A stretch of 19,114 nt of DNA. Origin: JBBRWO01 sp038249135. GTDB lineage: Bacteria; Actinomycetota; Coriobacteriia; Anaerosomatales; JAAXUF01. The number at the start of each line of letters is the position of its first letter. Position 1 is the first letter of the stretch. Position numbers and translations under genes: made by a program. Below the pieces are notes generated by a model. It was given only the letters and a program-made list of their open reading frames with translations, had not been told where the DNA came from and made no database searches. The DNA lies in the NCBI GenBank assembly GCA_038249135.1, contig JBBRWO010000033.1:1-19114 (forward strand). The letters run 5' to 3'. This document shows, piece by piece, positions 7,817 to 14,193 of the stretch.

Positions 7817-8599
7817 ATGAAGCTCACACCGCTCGATATCCACCATAAGGAGTTCGGTCACTCGCTCCGCGGCTACAACGAGGAGCAGGTCGACGCCTTT
7901 CTCGATGAGGTGGCTGATGAGTTCGAGCGCTTGTTCAAGGAGAACATCGACCTCTCGGAGCGTCTGGATGCAGCGGGCGAGCGCGTTCGTACCTATCAGG
8001 CGATGGAAGCCACTCTCCAAAACACCATGGTCGCTGCCACGCGTTCCGCTGAGGAGATTCAGGCCAAGGCCCGTGCCGAGGCAGAGATGACCGTGCGCGA
8101 TGCCGAACTCAAGGCCAAGGAGATCATCCACAACGCGCTTCAGCAGAAGCAGAAGGTCGCCAACGAGCTTATCCGCATCAAGCAGGCCGAGGAGGAGTTC
8201 CGCAGCCGTTATCGCAACCTGCTGGAGTCCCAGATGCGCTCAGTCACGGAGATATCGCTTCCTGATGACGTCAACGTGCTGCTGGGAGATACCGATGAGG
8301 GGCAGGTGGGCACCGTCGAGGTTCGACCTGCTCCAGAGCCCACGCCTTCGCCGGTCCCGGCCGCGAAGCCTGCACCCACGCCCGCCGCAGCCCCTGTCGC
8401 TGCTCCGACGAGTCGCGAAGCAGCAGCTCCTCAGCCGCCTGCTTCGGGTTTCGTTCAGAGCGTGACGCTCGGCGAGGTCGCTGGTCCCGACATCGAGGCC
8501 GGAGACGTCGAGCTTGTGGAGCCTCTTGAGTTCGAGCTTCCCGGCTTCGAAGCGCTCGGCGAGCGCGAGTACGACAACGACATCGAGGAGATCGACTAG
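7817..8599 (+). CDS. divIVA: Cell pole/septum organiser DivIVA (Wag31-like)
   Basis: DivIVA binds curved membrane at poles and septa and organises division or polar growth. With ATG 7817 and its GGAAGGA site (7802-7808) the protein has 260 residues. It opens with the conserved lipid-binding domain (MKLTPLDIHHKEF, then RGYNEEQVDAFLDEV, 18-32). A long coiled coil follows (about 33-145). A Pro/Ala-rich linker (170-210) and an acidic tail (about 226-260) are unlike the short Bacillus protein and closer to actinobacterial Wag31 in layout. An in-frame start at 7796 is possible but would break the conserved N-terminus. It is the usual neighbour of sepF/yggT and ileS. Confidence 0.95.
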   Translation: MKLTPLDIHHKEFGHSLRGYNEEQVDAFLDEVADEFERLFKENIDLSERLDAAGERVRTYQAMEATLQNTMVAATRSAEEIQAKARAEAEMTVRDAELKAKEIIHNALQQKQKVANELIRIKQAEEEFRSRYRNLLESQMRSVTEISLPDDVNVLLGDTDEGQVGTVEVRPAPEPTPSPVPAAKPAPTPAAAPVAAPTSREAAAPQPPASGFVQSVTLGEVAGPDIEAGDVELVEPLEFELPGFEALGEREYDNDIEEID

Positions 8600-8604
8600 T
8601 CGCC

Positions 8605-8883
8605 GTGAGCACGCTCGCGGTACACGTCACTCCCAAGTCCGGCCGAGACGAGGTCGTTGGCTGGAGGGGGAGCGAGCTTTCCGTACGGGTCACAGCTGCT
8701 CCTGAGAGTGGACGAGCGAACTCGGCGGTCTGCATCGTCGTCGCCAAGCGGCTGGGAGTTCCCAAGACCTCGGTGCGAGTCATTCGTGGCGACATTTCTC
8801 GACACAAGATTCTCGAGATATTGTCTGCCGATGACGTGAGAATCGCCGAGGAGTTCGGTACGCCCGACGAGTCGCTCTTCTGA
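8605..8883 (+). CDS. DUF167 (YggU) family small protein
   Basis: This 92-residue protein carries the complete DUF167 pattern: VHVTPKSGRDEVVGW (6-20), LSVRVTAAPESGRANSAV (25-42), AKRLGVPKTSVRVIRGDISRHKILEI (47-72). The family is small and cytoplasmic with no firmly established biochemical role. The GTG at 8605 is five bases after the divIVA stop; its nearest GGAG (8586-8590) is rather far, so translation may depend on coupling to divIVA. In many genomes the gene travels next to yggT. It is the last gene before the ileS promoter. Confidence 0.88.
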   Translation: MSTLAVHVTPKSGRDEVVGWRGSELSVRVTAAPESGRANSAVCIVVAKRLGVPKTSVRVIRGDISRHKILEILSADDVRIAEEFGTPDESLF

Positions 8884-8899
8884 ACGAGCACGGGCGCGT

Positions 8900-8929
8900 T
8901 TGACCCTCTCGGCGTGGACGGGCGATAAT
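8900..8929 (+). promoter_or_regulatory. Promoter of the ileS T-box transcript
   Basis: TTGACC (8900-8905) and GATAAT (8924-8929) each match the housekeeping sigma consensus in five of six positions and are separated by 18 bases. Transcription would start near 8936, just ahead of the structured T-box leader, so the ileS unit appears transcribed independently of the division genes. Confidence 0.72.
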
Positions 8930-8935
8930 CGAGGA

Positions 8936-9249
8936 ACGTCGCGGGCATTCGCGCTCACGACGTGATCGGATACAGGCTATGACGAGGACGAGTACGTCGG
9001 CTTCGGTACACGGTTCAGCGAGCGGGGATAGTGTGAGCCCGCACGTGTCGTCGGCGCAACATCACCTCAGCAGCTTCGGACCGAACCCCGGCGCACGGCG
9101 CCGATCAGTAGGCCTCGACGGGTCGCTCCCGTTACAGGGCAACCGAGTGGCGCGGGAGCCGTGTGCTCAACGCAAGCTGGGTGGTACCGCGGAGCCCGAC
9201 CTTCGAGGCGCTTCGTCCCGGCAGATACAGGGGACGGCGCGCCTTTTTT
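8936..9249 (+). ncRNA. T-box leader (tRNA-Ile-responsive) of ileS
   Basis: This leader RNA senses uncharged tRNA-Ile. The T-box core AAGCTGGGTGGTACCGCGG lies at 9174-9192. Stem I can be drawn: GAGG 8984-8987 pairs with CCTC 9065-9068, and CGTCGG 8995-9000 pairs with TCGGCG 9051-9056. These enclose a specifier loop with AGTA (8991-8994) on the 5' side and ATC (9061-9063, isoleucine codon) followed by A on the 3' side. The bulge TGGT (9182-9185) is complementary to ACCA, the tRNA end with discriminator A. In the antiterminator, 9177-9181 pair with 9217-9221, which competes with the terminator. This is predicted to act by transcription attenuation. Confidence 0.93.
9207..9249 (+). terminator. 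T-box intrinsic terminator
   Basis: CGTCCC (9214-9219) pairs with GGGACG (9231-9236). Beyond a two-by-two internal loop, GGCGC (9207-9211) pairs with GCGCC (9239-9243). Six T follow (9244-9249). The bases CCCGG at 9217-9221 are shared with the antiterminator, giving the usual either/or switch. Confidence 0.9.
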
Positions 9250-9315
9250 CGTGCCACGAAACGGCTCGAACCGGATGTTTGCGGTACAGATGCCGCACGA
9301 TGAGAGGATCCACCC

Positions 9316-12108
9316 GTGGGCAACGACTACAAATCGACAATGAACCTGCCGCAGACAGAGTTCCCGATGCGCGCCAACCTGGCGACGCGTGAGAACGAAT
9401 GGCTCGCGCGCTGGGATGAGATGGATATCTATCGCCGTTCGATCGAGGGCCGCGAAGACGCGCCGCGGTTCATCCTCCACGATGGCCCGCCGTACGCCAA
9501 CGGCCACATCCACATGGGTACGGCCTACAACAAGGTGCTCAAGGACCTCATCGTCAAATACAAGACCATGCGCGGCTACTACGCGCCCTACGTTCCCGGT
9601 TGGGACTGCCATGGACAGCCGATCGAGCACATGGTCGAGAAGAAGCTCGGACCGGAGAAGATGGCCAAGATCTCGCAGGCCAAGCTCCGAGAGCTGTGTC
9701 ACAACTGGGCGATGGGCTTTGTCGACGTGCAGCGCACCGAGTTCAAACGACTCGGCGTTCGCGGGGACTGGAACGACCCATACCTCACCCTCAACCACAG
9801 CTATGAGGCCGGTGACGTGCGCGTCTTCGCCGAGATGTACGCTCGCGGCGAGATCTACAAGGGCCGCAAGCCGATCCACTGGTGCAAGCGGTGCCACACG
9901 GCTCTGGCTGAGGCCGAGATCGAGTACGCCGATGAGCGCAGCGACAGCATCTATGTGAACTTCAGCTTTACCGAAGAGGTCCCCGCGTTCTCGGCAGGGA
10001 GCATGCCGGTCGGGGTCCTCATTTGGACGACCACGCCCTGGACGCTTCCGGCTAACGTCGCGGTCACACTTGCTGACGATGCCGACTACGTGGGCGTCGT
10101 GGCCGACGGTCGCGTGCTCGTGATGGCTGAAGCGCTGGTGCCTGCGGTCGCCGAGGTGGCCGGATGGGCCGAGGTCACGCTGGTGCTCGACGCCGCTGGT
10201 GAGCCGGTTCGCGTGAAGGGCCGCAGCCTCTCGGGGCTTCACTACGCACAGCCCATCCATGAGGGTGTCACTGGAGTCATCATCACTGGCGACCATGTTG
10301 AGCTCACGACCGGCACGGGAGCGGTGCACACGGCCCCCGGTCACGGTGAGGACGACTACCTGGTCGGCATGAAGTTCGGACTGCCGATGCCCATGCCCGT
10401 CGACGACAACGGCGTGTTCGACATCGGCGGCGGCCCGTTTGAGGGTCTGTCGGTGGACGACGCGAACCCTGTCATCATCGAGTGGCTCCGTGAGCGTGGC
10501 TCGCTGCTGGCCTCAGTGAGTATCAATCACAGCTATCCGCACTGCTGGCGATGCAAGCAGCCGGTCATCTTCCGCGCCACCGACCAGTGGTTCGTCTCGA
10601 TGGAGGCCACGGGGCTTCGCGATGCCGCAATGGCCGAGATCCGTCGCGTCGAGTGGATTCCCGGTTGGTCGGTCAACCGCATGGCCGGCATGGTCGGTGA
10701 TCGTCCTGATTGGTGCATCAGCCGCCAGCGCGCTTGGGGCGTGCCGATCCCGGTGTTCGAGTGCGCGAAGTGCGGCGAGACTGTCGTCATACCCGAGACG
10801 TTCTCGGCGGTTGAAGCGCTGTTCGCTGCAGAGGGTGCGGATGCCTGGTTCACCAAGGAGCCGTGCGAGTACCTGCCGGCGGGGACCGCCTGCGGACGTT
10901 GTGGCGGCACCGAACTCAAGACAGAGACCGACATCCTCGACGTGTGGTTCGAGTCGGGTGTGTCGCATACGAGTGTGCTCGACACGCGGCCCGAGCTCTC
11001 GCGCCCGGCGGCGATGTATCTCGAGGGTAGCGACCAGCACCGCGGGTGGTTCCAGAGCTCGCTGCTGACGGGCGTGGGTGCGCACGATGCGGCTCCGTTC
11101 GATCGAGTGCTCACGCACGGTTTCATCGTCGACGGTGACGGTCGCAAGATGAGCAAGTCGGTGGGGAACGTTGTGTCGCCGATCGACGTGGTGGCCAAGT
11201 CAGGCGCCGACATCGTCCGTCTCTGGGTCGCTGCAGCCGACTACGGACAGGACGTCAGCGTCTCAGATGAGATCCTTGATCGCACCAGCGAGGCGTATCG
11301 CCGCATCCGCAACACGTTCCGCTTCCTGCTCTCCAACCTCGGTGACTTCGACCCGGCGACTGACTGCGTTCCGCTCGACGAGATGCCCGAGATCGATCGC
11401 TGGGCCATGGCCGAGTTGGTCGACCTTCTGGGGCGCGTTACGACCGCTTACGACGAGTGGCGCTTTCATGTCGTCTATCGCTCGGTGTACGACTACGTGG
11501 GTGACCTTTCCTCGGTGTACCTCGATGTGCTCAAGGACCGTCTGTATGCCGACGCGTCCGCAAGTGTGTCGCGCCGTAGTGCGCAGACCGTGCTCAGCGA
11601 GATCGTAGCCGTGCTGGTCCGCCTCCTGGCCCCGATTCTCACCTTCACTTCCGAGGAGGTGTGGGACTTCATGCCGGCCGCGCTGCGTGATGCGGATAGC
11701 GTACAGCTGACCGTTTGGCCGCTCGTACAACCCGCAACGCCGGAGGCCGCAAAGCTGCGTGCCGAGTATGCGGTTGTCCTCGAGGTGCGCGAGGCCGTCA
11801 CCAAGGCGCTCGAGGAGGCCCGTGGAAACAAGGTCATCGGAAAGAGCCAGGAGGCGGCGGTCGCGATAGTTGCGCCCGCCGAGATCGTTGCTCTGCTCGA
11901 CGCTCGAGGTCCGGTGCCGATGGCGGAGTTCTTCATCGTCGCAGCGGTCGAGTTCGTGGTGGGCGACGAGGTCGCCGTGACCGTTGAGCAGGCCGACGGG
12001 ACGAAGTGTCCCCGCTGCTGGAATGTGCGGGAGGTGGGCGCCGACGAGCGTTTCCCGGAGGTATGCAGGCGCTGCGCATCGGTCCTAGTGGAGCTTGAAG
12101 AAAGCTAA
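9316..12108 (+). CDS. ileS: Isoleucyl-tRNA synthetase
   Basis: This class I synthetase of 930 residues charges tRNA-Ile in the cytoplasm. The HIGH motif is HIHMG (64-68) within GPPYANGHIHMG, and the KMSKS motif is at 611-615. The CP1 editing domain (about 190-410) contains TTPWTLPANVAV (near 238) and HTAPGHGEDDY. WCISRQRAWGVPIP (near 466) precedes the catalytic-domain end. Three paired-cysteine sites are visible: C190/C193 with C410/C413, C483/C486 with C526/C529, and the C-terminal finger C898/C901 with C917/C920. The GTG at 9316 has GAGAGG at 9302-9307. It lies after the T-box leader and is predicted to be induced by isoleucine starvation. The C-terminal finger marks the ordinary bacterial type rather than the mupirocin-resistant type. 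Confidence 0.97.
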   Translation: MGNDYKSTMNLPQTEFPMRANLATRENEWLARWDEMDIYRRSIEGREDAPRFILHDGPPYANGHIHMGTAYNKVLKDLIVKYKTMRGYYAPYVPGWDCHGQPIEHMVEKKLGPEKMAKISQAKLRELCHNWAMGFVDVQRTEFKRLGVRGDWNDPYLTLNHSYEAGDVRVFAEMYARGEIYKGRKPIHWCKRCHTALAEAEIEYADERSDSIYVNFSFTEEVPAFSAGSMPVGVLIWTTTPWTLPANVAVTLADDADYVGVVADGRVLVMAEALVPAVAEVAGWAEVTLVLDAAGEPVRVKGRSLSGLHYAQPIHEGVTGVIITGDHVELTTGTGAVHTAPGHGEDDYLVGMKFGLPMPMPVDDNGVFDIGGGPFEGLSVDDANPVIIEWLRERGSLLASVSINHSYPHCWRCKQPVIFRATDQWFVSMEATGLRDAAMAEIRRVEWIPGWSVNRMAGMVGDRPDWCISRQRAWGVPIPVFECAKCGETVVIPETFSAVEALFAAEGADAWFTKEPCEYLPAGTACGRCGGTELKTETDILDVWFESGVSHTSVLDTRPELSRPAAMYLEGSDQHRGWFQSSLLTGVGAHDAAPFDRVLTHGFIVDGDGRKMSKSVGNVVSPIDVVAKSGADIVRLWVAAADYGQDVSVSDEILDRTSEAYRRIRNTFRFLLSNLGDFDPATDCVPLDEMPEIDRWAMAELVDLLGRVTTAYDEWRFHVVYRSVYDYVGDLSSVYLDVLKDRLYADASASVSRRSAQTVLSEIVAVLVRLLAPILTFTSEEVWDFMPAALRDADSVQLTVWPLVQPATPEAAKLRAEYAVVLEVREAVTKALEEARGNKVIGKSQEAAVAIVAPAEIVALLDARGPVPMAEFFIVAAVEFVVGDEVAVTVEQADGTKCPRCWNVREVGADERFPEVCRRCASVLVELEES

Positions 12109-12148
12109 AGACTTAAGGTCCGCTGCAGGGCCGAGCGTCGTTCTCGGG

Positions 12149-12157
12149 TGGTATAGT
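12149..12157 (+). promoter_or_regulatory. Extended -10 promoter before the DksA-type gene
   Basis: TGG followed by TATAGT (12152-12157) forms a TGn-extended -10 element with five of six consensus bases. No clear -35 is seen, which extended -10 promoters can tolerate. The start would be near 12164, so the transcript would begin just before the inverted repeat at 12177-12205. Confidence 0.5.
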
Positions 12158-12176
12158 CAAAGACGTGATTAACCCG

Positions 12177-12205
12177 CGCGCCCGACTTGTAGAGTGTCGG
12201 GCGCG
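12177..12205 (+). repeat. Perfect 10-bp inverted repeat in the leader of the DksA-type gene
   Basis: CGCGCCCGAC (12177-12186) and GTCGGGCGCG (12196-12205) are perfect complements around a nine-base loop. A G-T and a C-G pair can extend the stem to 12175-12207. No T-run follows, so it is not a classical intrinsic terminator. It lies between the proposed promoter and the ribosome site at 12215-12221, and could be a transcript-stabilising or attenuating hairpin, or a protein-binding palindrome. Confidence 0.75.
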
Positions 12206-12226
12206 TGTGCAACGAAAGGGGTCGAC

Positions 12227-12595
12227 ATGCTTGACGATGCGAAGCGCATGGAATTGCGCGAGCAACTGCTCGAAGAGGCAGCTCGCCTCGGTGCCATCAT
12301 CGAGCGTATCGACCGCCGTGAGCGCGACTCCTTGTCTGAGGCCAGCGGGGAGAACGTGTACCGCGACCATATGGCGGATCAGGGCAGTGCTACCTTCGAA
12401 CGCGAGCTCGATATGACCTTGGAAGCGAACGAGCGGGCTGAGCTTGTCGAGGTTCGCGCTGCGCTTGAGCGAATGAGTTCAGGTACCTACGGTGTCTGTG
12501 CGACCTGTGGAGTCGAGATCCCCGAGGGACGCCTTGAAGCCGCCCCCACCGCGAGTCTGTGTATGATGTGCAAAACAGCAGAAGAAACCCGCTAG
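12227..12595 (+). CDS. DksA/TraR-type C4 zinc-finger protein (YlyA/YteA-like)
   Basis: This 122-residue protein has an N-terminal helical hairpin rich in Glu and Arg (about 1-85) and a C-terminal DksA/TraR zinc finger, C91-x2-C94-x17-C112-x2-C115. DksA proteins enter the RNA polymerase secondary channel and modulate initiation with ppGpp. The shorter Gram-positive relatives of this form (YteA/YlyA) are less well characterised, so the molecular role is inferred from the fold. ATG 12227 follows AAAGGGG (12215-12221). An earlier in-frame GTG at 12194 lies in the leader hairpin and is unlikely. The position between ileS and lspA matches B. subtilis ylyA. Its 3' end overlaps lspA. Confidence 0.88.
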   Translation: MLDDAKRMELREQLLEEAARLGAIIERIDRRERDSLSEASGENVYRDHMADQGSATFERELDMTLEANERAELVEVRAALERMSSGTYGVCATCGVEIPEGRLEAAPTASLCMMCKTAEETR

Positions 12596-13146
12596 AGATC
12601 GCGCATCCAGGGCGCCTCTTCCTGGTCGCAGCACTTGGTACTCTGGTTCTCGATCAGGTGTCCAAGGCTCTGGTGCGCGCCAGTTTCGTCCCCGGCGAGT
12701 CTGTGGCACTCGTGCGTGGGGTCCTGAACCTCACTTTCGTCAACAACGTCGGTGCTGCTTTTGGGCTATTCCCGGGGCGACAGCCGGTGTTCATGGCGAC
12801 GTCGGCACTGGTGCTTTTCGTGATTGCGGCGTACTGGCGCCGTGCGCATCCGCGAGAGTGGCCCGTTGTGATTGCATTGGGCTTGGTCTGCGCCGGTGCC
12901 CTCGGCAATCTGATCGACCGAGCGGTTCTCGGACGTGTGACCGACTTCCTCGAGTTCGGGTTCGTCCAGTTCCCAGTGTTCAACGTTGCAGATGTGGCCA
13001 TCCTCGTGGGGGTCGGCGTCCTGGCACTGTGGATTCTGTTCGGCCCCCAGCCTGATGAGGAGGGTGCTCCGACACCCGGCGAGCCCCTTGATGGCCCTGC
13101 CGTTGAGCTAGCGGACGGACCAGAAGAGCCCGAGGTATCTCGATGA
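12559..13146 (+). CDS. lspA: Lipoprotein signal peptidase (signal peptidase II)
   Basis: LspA is the membrane aspartyl protease that cleaves prolipoprotein signal peptides, PstS being a likely client. With GTG 12559 the protein has 195 residues. The first hydrophobic segment (about 18-33) carries the conserved LDQVSK motif with Asp32, followed by NLTFVNNVGAAFGLF (57-71). The catalytic aspartates are Asp120 in GNLIDR and Asp145 in FNVADV. There are four spans in total. A charged Pro/Glu-rich tail of about 35 residues (after about 161) extends past the usual end. The start overlaps the DksA-type gene by 28-37 bases (GTG 12568 is the alternative) and lacks a good ribosome site, suggesting translational coupling. 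The stop overlaps the next gene as ATGA. Confidence 0.95.
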   Translation: MYDVQNSRRNPLEIAHPGRLFLVAALGTLVLDQVSKALVRASFVPGESVALVRGVLNLTFVNNVGAAFGLFPGRQPVFMATSALVLFVIAAYWRRAHPREWPVVIALGLVCAGALGNLIDRAVLGRVTDFLEFGFVQFPVFNVADVAILVGVGVLALWILFGPQPDEEGAPTPGEPLDGPAVELADGPEEPEVSR

Positions 13147-14150
13147 CAGTGGGAAATTTCGAGCACGTCGTCGCACCTGACGAAGCCGGAATGCGGCTGG
13201 ACATGCTTCTGGGGACGATGGAGTTTCTCGCCTCCCGATCCGCCGCCACTCGCTTGATCGAGGACGGACTCGTCTTAGTGGATGGCTCCGAGGCGCCGAA
13301 GAAGCACATAGTGAAGTCGGGCGAGCGCATCGAGGTTGAGGTTCCGCCGTATGATCGCGGTGAGCTCATCGCCGAGGATATCCCGCTCGACATCCGCTTC
13401 GAAGACGCGCACATGATTGTTCTTTCCAAGCAGGCCGGACTCGTCGTGCACCCCGCGCAGGGCAATTGGACCGGCACGCTGGTACATGCGCTTCTCGCGC
13501 ACTCAGATTCCCTCGGCAGTCTCCAGGGCGAGGATCGGCCAGGAATCGTGCACCGCCTGGATAAGGACACATCGGGGCTCATGATGGTCGCGAAATCCGA
13601 TGAGGCCCAGCTTGCGCTACAGGAAGCGATCAAGATCCGCTCGGTCGATAGGCGCTATTTGACGCTTGTACACGGATGGATCGCCCCTGACAGCGGAATG
13701 ATCGATGCGCCTCTGTCCCGCGACCCGCGTGAACGAATGAGGATGGCCGTCTCGGATGCCCAGTCGGCCAAGCAGTCGGTAACGACGTTTCGCGTGCTCG
13801 AGCGCTTTGAAGCGGGGCGTTTTGACGACGGGTTCACGCTCATTGAATGCAAGCTCTATACGGGCCGCACTCATCAGATCAGGGTGCACATGGCCTACAT
13901 CAGTCACCCCTGTGTTGGGGACCCGGTGTATGGGCAGGCACGACTCAAGGCCGATCTGGGTCTCGAGCGTCAGTTCCTGCATTCGTATCGGCTTGACGTC
14001 GAGCACCCTGTGACCGGCGAGCAGCTGCACTTCGTCGATGGGCTCCCCGACGATCTCGCCCGCCTCCTCGAATCGATTGCACCGGATTCCATGGGTCGAA
14101 CCGCTGCCGGCGACGAGGTATTTGCGCTGATAGAGGGGAATACTCCCTAA
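13143..14150 (+). CDS. RluA/RluD-family 23S rRNA pseudouridine synthase (YlyB-like)
   Basis: This 335-residue RNA-modifying enzyme converts uridines to pseudouridine. An S4 RNA-binding domain occupies about residues 16-70 (RLDMLLG...SRSAATRLIEDGLVLVDG). The catalytic domain carries GIVHRLDKDTSGLMMVAK (134-151) with the catalytic Asp140, then LYTGRTHQIRVHMAYISHP and GDPVYG blocks. This arrangement is typical of RluD-type enzymes acting on helix 69 of 23S rRNA, but RluC-like specificity cannot be excluded from sequence alone. The ATG at 13143 overlaps the lspA stop and has GAGGT at 13132-13136. The lspA-rluD pairing is widely conserved. Confidence 0.93.
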   Translation: MTVGNFEHVVAPDEAGMRLDMLLGTMEFLASRSAATRLIEDGLVLVDGSEAPKKHIVKSGERIEVEVPPYDRGELIAEDIPLDIRFEDAHMIVLSKQAGLVVHPAQGNWTGTLVHALLAHSDSLGSLQGEDRPGIVHRLDKDTSGLMMVAKSDEAQLALQEAIKIRSVDRRYLTLVHGWIAPDSGMIDAPLSRDPRERMRMAVSDAQSAKQSVTTFRVLERFEAGRFDDGFTLIECKLYTGRTHQIRVHMAYISHPCVGDPVYGQARLKADLGLERQFLHSYRLDVEHPVTGEQLHFVDGLPDDLARLLESIAPDSMGRTAAGDEVFALIEGNTP

Positions 14151-14193
14151 GGTATGGACGATACGCGCGAAGAGGGAGCGAGGGACAAACGGT

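Noticed and set aside
8979..9392. A 137-codon + strand frame across the ileS leader
   Set aside because: It covers the T-box stems, terminator and ileS start in a different frame; the RNA structure explains this stretch.
9067..10344. A 425-codon open frame on the minus strand
   Set aside because: It lies antisense to the T-box and the start of ileS, shows no recognisable domain, and is explained by the high G+C content keeping the opposite frame open.
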